Both the position numbers and the translations under genes were made by a program. From positions 1 to 64,000 of the forward strand of contig NZ_MUJK01000001.1 of the NCBI RefSeq assembly GCF_002906155.1: a stretch of DNA of 64,000 nt, written 5' to 3'. The stretch comes from Pseudomonas laurylsulfativorans (GTDB lineage: Bacteria > Pseudomonadota > Gammaproteobacteria > Pseudomonadales > Pseudomonadaceae). Under the pieces are notes generated by a model. The model did not search any database. It was given only the letters and a program-made list of their open reading frames with translations, and was not told the origin of the DNA. Positions 18,719 to 27,663 of the stretch are shown here, in pieces; position 1 is the stretch's first letter, and each line of letters starts with the position of its first letter.

Positions 18719-19948
18719 TTATAGTTTGGTTTTTTCCGGGTACGGCGATTTATGCCACGGGTAGCCCTTTACGCTGAGTTGAAAGGCGTAATCGAATAGA
18801 CGCTTCATGTACTCGCCATCGAATTTACGATTGTGCGGAAAAGTAAAGTCGGAGCCAATGTATGCAAGATTGAAGTCCGCTCCATCCTGCTGCGCCATAC
18901 GGTAAATTCGCTCCAGGTCACTGATCCCCTGAGTTTGAATCAATGCACTGATGGCTCGACCGCCGATGCTCAATGTACGGCGCTTGGTTCCAGACCACTG
19001 TGGCTCCAGTGTCCCGTTACGAATGACATAGAAATGACGGTCGAGCCGCAAAGGGGCTCCGGTGGCTTTGCTCAGCGCCATCACAGTGTTAGGTGGGTAT
19101 AGAAACACTTGAGTGATGACCCCTCCGTCCACATGCATTTCCTGGAACTGTTTGCCGTCAACCTCCACATCGATCATGACGGGTGAGACTGCGCCGGGAA
19201 TACTCATTGAAGCGAGCATGATGTTGCGAAAGAGCTCGAGCGCTCCCGGTGCTTGACTGGAGGCAATAGCGCCCATGTTCCAAGTGACTGGCCGCCCTGA
19301 ATCAAGGTCAGTTGTGCCGATCAGCAGAATTCGGCCTTTGGAGTACTCCAGTGCAATCGCCTCAAGAATCTCTGCAGTGATGTATTTTGCGATGAGCCGC
19401 GACAGTGGTTTGCTGTCCGCAATACCGTCGCTGGCAAAACGGGTTAACACGTTTCGCGAATGAAAAATGTCTTTGGGGCCGATGGCGTTGGAGACATAAC
19501 GAATCACGCCGTCGTACTCAGACCCCAGGTAAGCGAACGGGGCGACCAGGGCACCCGCGCTAATGCCCGTGACGACCTTGAACATGGGGCGGGTCCCATG
19601 CGTGGTCCATCCAGCAATCAGTCCCGCTGCGAATGCGCCTGCATCTCCACCGCCGGAAACGGCCAGCATGTGTGCCAGCGGCAGGATATTGTTCGGCTTC
19701 CCTGCCTCGGCGAGCACCTGGCTCTCACGTTTGTTGGACTGAACCGCATCCTCAATGAAAGGCGTCCGGTCGTGGTCCAGCCTGTAGCGAGCATTCGGAA
19801 TGCCCGGGATGATGGCTTTTTCCGTCAAGTAGGGCGGAACCGCGTCTCTGCGAGGCAGGCACGCTTGAAGAAACATGTCCAAAGAAGCGCCAGGTCTGAG
19901 CGGGAATGGTTTCAAATCGCCTCCTCCGGCCCTGCCGGTCGATAGCAA
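18719..19948 (-). CDS. Patatin-like phospholipase family protein, possible lipoprotein
   Basis: Predicted lipid acyl hydrolase with the Ser-Asp dyad of patatins: oxyanion loop SGGGDAGAFAAGL (about 98-110), nucleophile elbow GISAG (S130), and catalytic Asp in MHVDGGVITQ (about 276). A LQAC sequence ending at C30 looks like a lipobox, and a related family of patatin-like proteins are lipoproteins, but the preceding residues are poorly hydrophobic. The longest frame begins with TTG at 19948 and no better start is seen upstream, so the N-terminus may be mis-set or damaged. The gene stands alone between a cyclase and a MerR gene. Substrate unknown; activity is inferred from motif only. Confidence 0.8.
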   Translation of the reverse strand: MLSTGRAGGGDLKPFPLRPGASLDMFLQACLPRRDAVPPYLTEKAIIPGIPNARYRLDHDRTPFIEDAVQSNKRESQVLAEAGKPNNILPLAHMLAVSGGGDAGAFAAGLIAGWTTHGTRPMFKVVTGISAGALVAPFAYLGSEYDGVIRYVSNAIGPKDIFHSRNVLTRFASDGIADSKPLSRLIAKYITAEILEAIALEYSKGRILLIGTTDLDSGRPVTWNMGAIASSQAPGALELFRNIMLASMSIPGAVSPVMIDVEVDGKQFQEMHVDGGVITQVFLYPPNTVMALSKATGAPLRLDRHFYVIRNGTLEPQWSGTKRRTLSIGGRAISALIQTQGISDLERIYRMAQQDGADFNLAYIGSDFTFPHNRKFDGEYMKRLFDYAFQLSVKGYPWHKSPYPEKTKL

Positions 19949-20295
19949 ACGCGCTCATCGTGAACAAGAAAGTCCTGACTCATGGTGCCCGAGATAGCTA
20001 CGCGCCGCTTAGCCGGTGCTTCTTCACCCCGACACCCACCACCAGGCACATTGCTCGCTCGTACTTGACTATGACGAAACACTGAACAGTGGCGATGAGA
20101 GCAGCAAGGCGCCGGCATCACCATCGAGCCTGGCTATAGCTGAGAGTTTTTGAACATGGCAGATGATGTTCTTGAGCGTAGTGACATACAGAGTTATGCG
20201 CACGCACCAAGCGTCAGCTTCCCAAAGCCGCCCTTCGTGATAGGAAAAAATCGGCCAGGAATGGTCACCGGGATGCGCGGGGAAAATGTGTTGGT
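19949..20295. other. Intergenic region, no gene seen
   Basis: A 347-base stretch between two minus-strand genes. No frame with a recognisable product. It contains GGTCACCGGGATGCG near 20264 and other patches that look like decayed mobile-element sequence, but I cannot name a source. It should hold the patatin gene promoter and the 3' end of the MerR transcript. Confidence 0.35.
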
Positions 20296-20688
20296 TTAAT
20301 GGTTGGAAGAGTTGCTCATCTGCTGAAGCTCAAGTTGCCTGGCAGCACTGGCTTCGAGGGTTGCACGCTCTTCATCCAGATACCGATAAATGCTTTGGAG
20401 GTTGGCGACTTTCTTTTTGATTTCTGCCATCTTCTTTTCAATCAGCTTCGCGCCGTCCGCACAATCGATCAGTTTGTTCCGCTGCGCATCTAGAATCTCG
20501 CCTATTTCCCCCAGAGAAAAACCCATGCTTTGCGCGCGCTGGATAAAGTCCAGATCCTGCAGAGTTTGCTCGGTATAAACGCGATAGTTGTTGGTTTGCC
20601 GCAGCGGTGAGATCAGGCCGATTTGTTCGTAATAACGCAGCGTATGGCGGCTGGCGCCGCTGCGGGCCTCGAGTTCGCCAATTTTCAT
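20296..20688 (-). CDS. MerR-family transcriptional regulator
   Basis: DNA-binding regulator of 130 residues. N-terminal winged helix MKIGELEARSGASRHTLRYYEQIGLISP is the MerR signature; NNYRVYTEQTLQDLDFIQRAQSMGFSLGEI continues the domain; a coiled dimer helix follows at about 80-120. Only one cysteine (in LIDCADG) is present and there is no CxxC or metal-binding tail, so a metal sensor is unlikely; MerR proteins of this small type often respond to organic or electrophilic compounds. It is divergent from the reductase gene at 20763 with a 74-base shared promoter region containing a dyad, so it probably controls that gene. Confidence 0.9.
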   Translation of the reverse strand: MKIGELEARSGASRHTLRYYEQIGLISPLRQTNNYRVYTEQTLQDLDFIQRAQSMGFSLGEIGEILDAQRNKLIDCADGAKLIEKKMAEIKKKVANLQSIYRYLDEERATLEASAARQLELQQMSNSSNH

Positions 20689-20699
20689 GAAAACACCGC

Positions 20700-20731
20700 T
20701 TGACTGTAGAGTTGGGTCGATAGTTTACGCT
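20700..20731 (+). promoter_or_regulatory. MerR-type promoter with operator dyad
   Basis: A TTGACT -35 box at 20700-20705 is followed after an over-long 20-base spacer by TACGCT at 20726-20731. The spacer region holds an imperfect dyad, ACTnTnGA (20703-20710) and TCnAnAGT (20717-20724). A long spacer with a central dyad is the normal layout for MerR-activated promoters. It would drive the reductase gene at 20763. Confidence 0.65.
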
Positions 20732-20762
20732 TGGTTCCTCACCATAAACAAGGAACAGGGAA

Positions 20763-21833
20763 ATGAGCGTGGAGTGCTTTGTCACGGGGGGTACCGGTTT
20801 CATCGGTCAACATTTGGTGGCGTACCTGAGTGCAAAAGGTCACACCATTCGGGTGTTGATGCGTCGCCCGGAGCGACTAGCTGAACTGCGGGAGCAAATC
20901 GACAATTTGGGCGGGTGCGCAACCCGAGTATTTGCCGTAGCTGGCGATCTGGAACGGGACAACCTCGGGCTGAGTCTTGCTGATCGAGAAGTGCTAAGGC
21001 ACGCCAGCGTCGTATTCCACCTAGGCGCCCACTTCGCCTGGGGACTTTCAGTGGAGCAATCTCGTGCGGTGAATGTGGAAGGGGCAAAGCGCGTGGCGCT
21101 GTTGGCGGCTGAGCAAAAAAGCCGGTTAGTGATGATCGGCGGCTACATGCTGAAAAATCATGAACATCTGCAACGCATCGGGATTGATCGTCGTAATCCG
21201 GAGCGGACGAATTGGCCTGCCGTCTACCGGCATGTCGGTGGTTACGAGGCGAGCAAGCTGGAGGCGCATTTTGCGACCCTAGAGGTCATGTCCGCCAAGG
21301 GTGGGGAGATTACCGTTGTCCACCCCGCGACGGTCTGTGGCCACAGCCGCACGGGGCATATCGTTGACGGTCAGCCGCTAGTGGAGCTGATACGCAACCT
21401 TGTGCAGGGAAAGCTGACTGCAGTGCCTGGTACCGCCAAGCACTGGCTGCCACTGGTCACCGTGGATTACCTGGTTGAACTGGTGGCGGTTTGTGCTTTT
21501 GATCCTGCCATGGCGGGTCAGGAACTGCTGGCGCTTGATGACCAAACTCCCAATTTGCGAGAACTCTTGGCACAGGTGGCACAACCTTTGGGCTTAAAGT
21601 CTCCCAAGCATTACATTTCACTCCGATTGCTGAAGTTGCTACTGAGTATTCCTCCCGTCGCGCGGATTTTGAATACAAAACCCGAAGCCTTGGACTTTAT
21701 CCAGACCACTCGTTTTGATACAGCGGCGGTCGAGCAATTTGCCAACAGGTATGGAATAGCCAAACCGGATATACGTCAGTCTTTGCAGCACACTGCAACG
21801 TTCGTCAACTCATATTGCATAGCCAAGGGCTAG
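20763..21833 (+). CDS. Extended SDR, NAD(P)-dependent epimerase/reductase
   Basis: Extended short-chain dehydrogenase of 356 residues. The N-terminus VECFVTGGTGFIGQHLVAYL is the NAD(P)-binding motif; the active site YEASK supplies Tyr and Lys; an upstream VMIGGYML takes the Ser position region. It resembles the dihydroflavonol-reductase / 3beta-HSD-like subfamily, whose bacterial members reduce carbonyls on varied substrates. The start ATG 20763 follows AAGGAACAGGG. It lies under a MerR-type promoter divergent from the MerR gene, so it is likely induced by a small organic effector, perhaps a reactive carbonyl. The exact substrate cannot be read from sequence. Confidence 0.83.
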   Translation: MSVECFVTGGTGFIGQHLVAYLSAKGHTIRVLMRRPERLAELREQIDNLGGCATRVFAVAGDLERDNLGLSLADREVLRHASVVFHLGAHFAWGLSVEQSRAVNVEGAKRVALLAAEQKSRLVMIGGYMLKNHEHLQRIGIDRRNPERTNWPAVYRHVGGYEASKLEAHFATLEVMSAKGGEITVVHPATVCGHSRTGHIVDGQPLVELIRNLVQGKLTAVPGTAKHWLPLVTVDYLVELVAVCAFDPAMAGQELLALDDQTPNLRELLAQVAQPLGLKSPKHYISLRLLKLLLSIPPVARILNTKPEALDFIQTTRFDTAAVEQFANRYGIAKPDIRQSLQHTATFVNSYCIAKG

Positions 21834-22011
21834 GCCCTCTGACTTTTCCCTTGGTGGCGACAAGAGGGCGAATAGCATCCTACTGGGCGATCCAGCGCTT
21901 ATGCCACAATAAATACTGGGGTCGATGGGATCTTCGTATCCTCAAACTTTGCGCCGTCGATGTAGGGCGGCATTCTATCGAACGACAATTCAGCGACAGG
22001 GATCGTCATCA

Positions 22012-22911
22012 ATGCAATCTACTTTCAGCAAAGGCGTCATATTTGCACTCTCCGCTGCGGCACTGAACGCTACGATCGGTGTACTCAGCAAAGTACTCAT
22101 GGGTAATGGCTTCACCGCCAGCAGTGTCGCCGTCATCAAGACCGTACTGGGTTGCATGCTTCTCTCGATCTTACTGCTTTTCCTCAAGCGCCCGGCGTCG
22201 ACGACCAAATGGACTCAGGCGGCTATCTGCGCGTTCCTTGGCATCTTTGTGCTGTTCCACTTCGAAACGTCCGCCTATCGACATTACGCTGCGGCAGGTG
22301 TGGTGGTGGTGCTGATGGCCAGTGCGTCAATTTCCTCGATCATTCTGGGGCGCATCTTTCTCAAGGATGCCATCACCGCGAACGCGACCGTGGGCGCCGC
22401 ACTGGCTATCGCCGGGATCGCGGTGATCTTCGGCGCCGACCTGCAGCAGGGCTTTACCCTGCAAGGTGCTGCGCTAGCCTCCATGGCCGGCTGCGGCTAT
22501 GGGGCGTTTTCGGTTGTCATGAAGCGGATGGGCGTGTCGGGGGGACTGCACTTCACCCGACAATTGTTGTTCTTTGGCAGCCTGTACCTGTTGATGCCGG
22601 CCGCGGCCGATGGTTTCGTGATCGGCGAGCTGTCGCCGCTGGCGATCGCCGCGCTGCTGGCGCTGGCCACGTTGCCGACAATCCTCGGCTTCTTCTGCAC
22701 CACCAAGGCCATCGAGTATCTCAAGCCATCCCAAGTGCAGGCGCTGGAACTGACCGAGCCGCTGTTCGCCGCGCTGCTGGCGTTTGTGGCGCTCAATGAA
22801 GTACCGCGCGAAAGCCTGTACGCGGGAGCGGCACTGATCATCGTCGGCCTGTGTTTCTCCAATGAACTAATCCGCTTGGGCAGCAAAGCATCCGTCCCTT
22901 CGACCGAGTGA
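22012..22911 (+). CDS. EamA/DMT-family inner-membrane transporter
   Basis: Drug/metabolite transporter of 299 residues with ten predicted membrane helices in two EamA repeats (about 5-135 and 148-285). The second repeat shows the typical end-of-domain pattern ALELTEPLFAALLAFVALNEVPRESLYAGAALIIVG. Such proteins usually export amino acids or other small metabolites. ATG 22012 with CAGGGATC upstream gives the family length; an open extension to 21925 has many arginines and no ribosome site. It is followed by a clear terminator and is probably a single-gene unit. Substrate unknown. Confidence 0.87.
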   Translation: MQSTFSKGVIFALSAAALNATIGVLSKVLMGNGFTASSVAVIKTVLGCMLLSILLLFLKRPASTTKWTQAAICAFLGIFVLFHFETSAYRHYAAAGVVVVLMASASISSIILGRIFLKDAITANATVGAALAIAGIAVIFGADLQQGFTLQGAALASMAGCGYGAFSVVMKRMGVSGGLHFTRQLLFFGSLYLLMPAAADGFVIGELSPLAIAALLALATLPTILGFFCTTKAIEYLKPSQVQALELTEPLFAALLAFVALNEVPRESLYAGAALIIVGLCFSNELIRLGSKASVPSTE

Positions 22912-22925
22912 GCTTTTTTCGGATC

Positions 22926-22953
22926 CTGACTACTTTAGTAGTCAGTATTTTTT
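22926..22953 (+). terminator. Terminator of the DMT transporter gene
   Basis: CTGACTAC (22926-22933) and GTAGTCAG (22938-22945) form a perfect eight-pair stem with a TTTA loop, followed by TATTTTTT. Confidence 0.85.
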
Positions 22954-23249
22954 GAGTGTTTTGAGCGACGGACCGCTTCTGGCCGATTGCCGCCTGTCAC
23001 GAAGGACAGCAGCCCACCCATGGCTACCGGTCAGCATCGGCAGAAGTTGGCCGTTATCTGCCTGATATAGATGCACTGAGCCATAGCGAAAAGGTGGGTT
23101 GAAAGTGCGAGTAGTACAAACTTGGTATGAGCGGAATTGAAAACTGGCGTACCCCGTTGGCTTGATGCCGACAGCCCACTTGTGGGGCGCCCAACTTCGA
23201 AGGTGAATCGGAGCCGCGGTCCGGGAAAGAAACCGCGGCGACCGATCAA
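22954..23249. other. Intergenic repeat-like sequence and gfa 3' end
   Basis: No gene. The segment 22971-23035 (GGACCGCTTCTGGCCGATT and on) resembles 12945-13022 in inverse orientation and shares GGACCGCTTCTGGC with 18655-18668. CCGCGGT (23214-23220) and ACCGCGG (23232-23238) form a stem just past the gfa stop but lack a T-tract. Confidence 0.45.
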
Positions 23250-23828
23250 TCAGGTGGTGGGGAGCAGGCCTTTCTGTTTGGCGACATGAGTCGCCAGTGC
23301 GTCCATCAAGTCCGGGGACAGGCAGTCATAGGGTTCCAGGCCGATCGAGCGCAAGCGGTCGCGGATGGCCTTCATTTGCGCGGGCGGTGTGCCGGTTTCG
23401 ATGATGGAGGACACGAACGCCGCGAATCCCGGCGCAGCCCATCCGCTCTGTGGCGAAAGCTCGGTGTGGACGAAGTCCAGGCCATAAAACGCATGGTTCT
23501 TGTTCTCGATGCGCCCAAAGAGATGGGTGTGACACTGCTTGCAGGCGTGGCGCTGGATGGTGGCGGATTCGTCGACAATCGCCAGCTTTTCGCCGTGGGC
23601 GATGACGCTGACCTTATCTCGCGGCACCACGGCGATGACGGCGAATGTGGCGTTTTGTGGTTTCCAGCATTTGCTGCAGCCGCACGCGTGGTTATGCAGG
23701 GTTTGTGCGTCGATCTTGACCTCGACCTTGTCGGTCGCACACAGGCATTGCAGGGTGCCACCTGTGAAATTCGCGGCGGCGGGTTGGATACCCTTGTCCA
23801 GTGCAGGGTGAAGTTGCAAGGTGCTCAT
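23250..23828 (-). CDS. gfa: S-(hydroxymethyl)glutathione synthase (glutathione-dependent formaldehyde-activating enzyme)
   Basis: Small zinc protein proposed to speed formation of S-hydroxymethylglutathione from formaldehyde and glutathione, feeding glutathione-dependent formaldehyde dehydrogenase. The zinc-binding cysteines are visible: CLC near residue 30, CGCSKC near 50, and CKQC near 96. From ATG 23828, preceded by AAGGAGACGCC, it has 192 residues, the normal family length; the open frame runs up to 23969 but that part is non-homologous. Its usual partner, a class III alcohol dehydrogenase (frmA/flhA), is not nearby. No clear operon partner. Confidence 0.93.
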   Translation of the reverse strand: MSTLQLHPALDKGIQPAAANFTGGTLQCLCATDKVEVKIDAQTLHNHACGCSKCWKPQNATFAVIAVVPRDKVSVIAHGEKLAIVDESATIQRHACKQCHTHLFGRIENKNHAFYGLDFVHTELSPQSGWAAPGFAAFVSSIIETGTPPAQMKAIRDRLRSIGLEPYDCLSPDLMDALATHVAKQKGLLPTT

Positions 23829-24158
23829 GCTGGCGTCTCCTTTCTGGGTGTCAGACAAAAGTGCCTGGGGCCGTGCCCCAGACCGGTAGTTCATCGGAAC
23901 TCGATGACGACACGGATCGATTTGCCTTCGTGAATCAGGTCGAACCGCGGCGGATTTCGCAAAGGACACAGTGCATAAACGAGTGGCCTCCTTCGGTGCG
24001 ACCGGTTGGTTATCCAGATCAAGAATAGTCTGCGATCACCCCTTGAGCGCGGCCAGGGCCAGTGCACGGGCGAGAGTGCTGAATTCAGAACGCTGGCGTG
24101 AGCCAGGCGCGGTAGCCAGTTGACGCATCAGCGGTCTCTCAACACGGTGTTTGCATCG
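23829..24158. other. gfa-pcaG intergenic region
   Basis: A 330-base stretch upstream of gfa and downstream of pcaG. A 32-codon frame on the minus strand (about 24034-24129) has a leucine/alanine-rich end but no recognisable identity and no good ribosome site. It presumably holds the gfa promoter. Confidence 0.4.
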
Positions 24159-24761
24159 TCAGAAGTCGAAGAACACTGTTTCCGATTCGCCTTGAAGGTG
24201 GATATCGAAGCGGTAGGCCAGCTTTCCATCAACCGTGCAGCGCCTGGCGATCAGGGATTCACGCCGATGTGGCTGTTCGATCAGGTTCAATACGGGGTCC
24301 ACTGCATTCGCCTCGGGTTCGTCGTCGAAATACAGGCGCGTCTGCAAGTGGATGTTAATGCCCCGGGCGAACAGCGACACATTGATATGTGCTGCCATGG
24401 GCACACCCGAGGCATTTTTCACCAGGCCTGGCTTGACGGTTTCGATCGTCCATTCACCGACATCGGTAGTGGCGGTACGGCCAAAGCAGTTGAAGGGTTT
24501 TTCCAGATCGAAACCGTTGTCGTAGAGGCCTTCGTGGTTGGCCTGCCAGAGCTCCAGAAACGCGTCGCGAATCAAATGCCCATTGCCATCGTAAACGTGG
24601 CCCATCAATAGAATGTGCTCACCGGGCGCGCCAGGTTTTGCCATGACGTTCCAGATTTCCTGCTCGCGCGGCGGGTTGCCGGCCGCCTCCAGTGCCAGTC
24701 CGATATGGACATAGGGGCCGGCTGTTTGCGACGGGGTTTCAGGCAGAAGTTGAACGGGCAT
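24159..24761 (-). CDS. pcaG: Protocatechuate 3,4-dioxygenase alpha subunit PcaG
   Basis: Alpha chain of the intradiol ring-cleavage enzyme that opens protocatechuate to 3-carboxy-cis,cis-muconate, first step of the beta-ketoadipate pathway. The start PVQLLPETPSQTAGPYVHIGLAL, the LMGHVYDGNGHLIRDAFLELWQAN core and ARRCTVDGKLAYRFDIHLQG near the end are typical. As in other alpha chains the iron ligands are missing; they are supplied by PcaH. It has 200 residues, a normal length, and follows pcaH by 12 bases, so the two are co-translated from one operon transcribed right to left. The other pca genes are not in the window. Confidence 0.96.
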   Translation of the reverse strand: MPVQLLPETPSQTAGPYVHIGLALEAAGNPPREQEIWNVMAKPGAPGEHILLMGHVYDGNGHLIRDAFLELWQANHEGLYDNGFDLEKPFNCFGRTATTDVGEWTIETVKPGLVKNASGVPMAAHINVSLFARGINIHLQTRLYFDDEPEANAVDPVLNLIEQPHRRESLIARRCTVDGKLAYRFDIHLQGESETVFFDF

Positions 24762-24773
24762 ATGCAGGCCTCC

Positions 24774-25493
24774 TCAGCAGTTTTCGAAGTGGGTCTTGCG
24801 CTGGCCGCGCAGGACGATATCAAAGCGATAAGCCAGGCAATCCATAGGATTGGCCATGCTCATATCGAGCCTGGCGATCAAGCTCTGCACCGCCTCCGGA
24901 TTGGCGATCGACTTGACGATCGGGCACATGGGGATGAGCGGATCACCTTCGAAATACAGCTGGGTAATCAGGCGCGTGGCAATGGACGGGCCACTGATGG
25001 AGACATGGATATGGGCCGGCCGCCAGTCGTTGGGACCATTGCGCCATGGGTAGGGGCCGGGCTTGACCGTGCGGAAGCTGTAGTTGCCATCGCGGTCCGT
25101 CAATGCACGGCCGACGCCGCCGAAATTCGGATCAAGGGGCGCCAGGTAACTGTCTTTTTTATGCCGGTAACGTCCACCGGCATTGGCTTGCCACATTTCC
25201 ACCAAGGTATGGGGAATCGGCTTGCCGTATTGATCGCAAACCCGACCCGCGACGATGATGCGTTCGCCGATGGGCAGGCCGCCGTGATTGAAGTTCAGCA
25301 GCAGGTCGTTATCGTGCTGGCCCAACTTCAGATGAGAAAAATCCGGGCCGCTGGTTTCCGAAACAGACTGGGGAATGCTCACCAATGCCTGGCGCGGGGA
25401 ACGCAGGATCGAAGTCTTGTAGTCAGGTGTCAGGGCTTTGGGATGCCAATTACGGTCACGAATGGCGAAGCGGCTGTCATGCGCATCAGACAT
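24774..25493 (-). CDS. pcaH: Protocatechuate 3,4-dioxygenase beta subunit PcaH
   Basis: Catalytic beta chain. The four ferric-iron ligands are all present: Y109 (GGRYRHKKD), Y148 (PGPYPWRN), H161 and H163 ([11 protein letters not shown]), each one more than in the P. putida enzyme. At 239 residues it is complete. The ATG 25493 is 126 bases behind pcaQ on the same strand, so the promoter controlled by PcaQ most likely lies in that gap. Followed at once by pcaG. Role: aerobic growth on plant-derived aromatics such as 4-hydroxybenzoate or vanillate through protocatechuate. Confidence 0.97.
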   Translation of the reverse strand: MSDAHDSRFAIRDRNWHPKALTPDYKTSILRSPRQALVSIPQSVSETSGPDFSHLKLGQHDNDLLLNFNHGGLPIGERIIVAGRVCDQYGKPIPHTLVEMWQANAGGRYRHKKDSYLAPLDPNFGGVGRALTDRDGNYSFRTVKPGPYPWRNGPNDWRPAHIHVSISGPSIATRLITQLYFEGDPLIPMCPIVKSIANPEAVQSLIARLDMSMANPMDCLAYRFDIVLRGQRKTHFENC

Positions 25494-25619
25494 GTCGTTT
25501 TTCCTATTGTTATGGTTGGACGGAGGCAGGCACTGCGTTGGCAGTGACGCGTAACCCAGTTTCCTCTTGTGCGACCCAACCCAAAATTGAAAAAACCGAC
25601 TTGTTGCATGTCCAAATGG

Positions 25620-26576
25620 TTATGGATATTTCCCATCGCGATATTCTTGCCCGACCTCGCGCAATGCCTCCACGCACCACTGGGCCGCTGGTGTCACCGG
25701 CAACACGGGATTTGTGCAGAGCCCCACGGAACCACCGGCTTCACGCATCCCCAGTTCCACCAACTCACCTAGCGTCAAGTCCTGTCTGACCGCGTCAAAA
25801 GGCGCGACCCAGATGGCCTGGCTGCATTGGACGTAGCGCCGGCTCAGGGCAACCGACAGGGTTTCCAGGCGTTGGCGCGAAGGTGTGATCCCGTGCTGCA
25901 CAAACAGGCTGTCGGCGAATTTGCGGATCGTCGTCCCCGCCAGCGGCAGTACCACTGGATAGTCTTCGAGGTTTTTATGCCTCAGTGGATCGGTCAGCAG
26001 CGGATGGCCGTTACGTACCACCAGGGTCATGGACTCGCTGTAAAGGTGCTCGAACGCCAACCCGTGAATCGATGGGCTATCGGTCATTCTGCCCACCACC
26101 AGGTCCAGCTCGCCGACCCGCAGTTGCGACAGCAGGAATGCGCTTGGCCCGGTCACGACACTGACCGCCAAGGCGGGATGGCGGTCGTGTAAACGGCAGA
26201 CAACTTCAGGCACCAACAGGCTTTCGACGGTGGAGAGCACGCCGAGTCGTACGGCAATCGGCTCATGTACGCCGGAGCGCAAACTGTTGACCCCTTCACG
26301 CAGCGATTGCACGCTCGGCCCCGCATAACGCAAAAAAGCCACCCCGGCCTCGGTCAGCGTCGAGCCCTTTTTGCTCCGCTCAAACAGCCTGGCAGCCAGC
26401 AGCGATTCCAGTTCCTTGAGGGTTTTTGAAAGTGCCGGCTGGCTGATTGCCAACGTGTCGCAGGCACGTGCCAGGCTGCCCTGGCGCGCCACTTCGAGAA
26501 AACACACCAGATGACGGAATTTGATTCGGGTATCGATGTTCAATCTGCTGCTCCGCCTTCGTGGTGTGGCATTCAT
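25620..26576 (-). CDS. pcaQ: LysR-type regulator PcaQ
   Basis: Activator expected to control pcaHG, with beta-carboxy-muconate-type inducers in related species. N-terminal winged helix: IKFRHLVCFLEVARQGSLARACDTLAISQPALSKTLKELE (about 18-57). The C-terminal effector domain contains RLGVLSTVESLLVPEV and DLVVGRM. It has 318 residues if read from ATG 26576. A TTG at 26543 with GGAG seven bases upstream matches the usual family start (NIDTRIKFRHL) and is a real alternative. It is upstream of and parallel to pcaHG rather than divergent from it. Divergent to kynB. Confidence 0.88.
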   Translation of the reverse strand: MNATPRRRSSRLNIDTRIKFRHLVCFLEVARQGSLARACDTLAISQPALSKTLKELESLLAARLFERSKKGSTLTEAGVAFLRYAGPSVQSLREGVNSLRSGVHEPIAVRLGVLSTVESLLVPEVVCRLHDRHPALAVSVVTGPSAFLLSQLRVGELDLVVGRMTDSPSIHGLAFEHLYSESMTLVVRNGHPLLTDPLRHKNLEDYPVVLPLAGTTIRKFADSLFVQHGITPSRQRLETLSVALSRRYVQCSQAIWVAPFDAVRQDLTLGELVELGMREAGGSVGLCTNPVLPVTPAAQWCVEALREVGQEYRDGKYP

Positions 26577-26951
26577 TGTTCCTGGTGACCGATGCCGGCA
26601 AAACGGTGGTTATCGGTCGACATTCGGCAGTTCGCAGCCCAGGTTTGCCGCCCCGCTGATCGAACCCGTCAGCGTGTGAGAGAGCGCTATTGATCGCCGG
26701 GTCGTATCTTCAGTGCAACGGCATCGCCCACCGCGGCGAACAATAACAAAGATCAGTGAGCAAACGCAGTGACGCGTGGCGCAAGCGTTCACGATAGTTT
26801 GTGCAACAAGACACTTTGAAATTTCCTGCCGCCATCACGCCCATCCATGACGGTTTGTGCGAAAACCCGCGCGGTGACCCAAGGTTTTTGCACGAATCTT
26901 CACCGCTGCCGCTCGTATCATTTCACTCGGAAAAAACGGCGAGCATTTGCG
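26577..26951. other. pcaQ-kynB divergent control region
   Basis: A 375-base spacer with promoters for pcaQ (-) and kynB (+). The kynB frame is open back to 26847, but that segment has no family match. No operator could be assigned with confidence. Confidence 0.4.
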
Positions 26952-27605
26952 ATGACAAAAAATACAACGTTGTGGGACATCAGCCCGTTCTTGAGTACCG
27001 AAACACCGACCTGGCCAGGGGATACACCTTTCCAGGAGGAACGCGTCTGGACCTACGGTCCCGAGTGCCCGGTGAATGTCGGACGCATTACCCTGTCGCC
27101 GCATACCGGTGCTCACGTCGACGCACCGCTGCATTACAGCGCTGACGGCGCGCCGATTGGCGACGTGGCGTTGGACGTCTATATCGGGCCTTGTCGCGTT
27201 TTGCATTGCCTGGACAGCGGTGGATTGGTGCATCCGGAGCAACTGCAAGGGCGTTTGCACGATGTGCCCGAGCGAGTACTGCTGCGAACCTATCGCCAGG
27301 CACCGCTGACGGCCTGGGATTCAGGGTTCACGGCCGTTGCCAGGGAAACCATCGACTTGCTGGCGAGCCTGGGTGTGCGTTTGATTGGCATCGATACGCC
27401 GTCACTGGACCCGCAGCAATCCAAGACCATGGATTCACACAGTGCCGTGGCCCGCCATCACATGGCGATCCTTGAAGGCATCGTGCTGGACGATGTCCCG
27501 GAAGGCGATTATGAGTTGATCGCCTTGCCGCTGCGGTTTGCGCATCTGGACGCCAGCCCGGTCAGGGCGATTCTGCGGCCGTTGAGTGCGTTACAACGCG
27601 GCTAA
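26952..27605 (+). CDS. kynB: Kynurenine formamidase KynB
   Basis: Metal-dependent hydrolase of the cyclase family that removes the formyl group from N-formyl-L-kynurenine to give L-kynurenine, second step of tryptophan breakdown. The metal site [11 protein letters not shown] supplies H51, H55, D57 and H61. Typical [21 protein letters not shown] opens the protein, and [22 protein letters not shown] lies in the middle. ATG 26952 gives 217 residues, the KynB length. It is separated from kynU by the ant genes and has its own promoter; kynA, which usually precedes the pathway, is absent here. It converges on antC with a shared terminator. Confidence 0.93.
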   Translation: MTKNTTLWDISPFLSTETPTWPGDTPFQEERVWTYGPECPVNVGRITLSPHTGAHVDAPLHYSADGAPIGDVALDVYIGPCRVLHCLDSGGLVHPEQLQGRLHDVPERVLLRTYRQAPLTAWDSGFTAVARETIDLLASLGVRLIGIDTPSLDPQQSKTMDSHSAVARHHMAILEGIVLDDVPEGDYELIALPLRFAHLDASPVRAILRPLSALQRG

Positions 27606-27617
27606 CCCCTTCTGTAA

Positions 27618-27655
27618 ACCCGAAGTGGACGCCGGAACTGGCGCCCACTTCGGGT
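27618..27655. terminator. Bidirectional terminator between kynB and antC
   Basis: ACCCGAAGTGGACGCC (27618-27633) pairs with GGCGCCCACTTCGGGT (27640-27655): 15 pairs with one mismatch and a six-base loop. It sits between convergent stop codons, but has no long T-tract. Confidence 0.7.
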
Positions 27656-27663
27656 GAGGGGTG

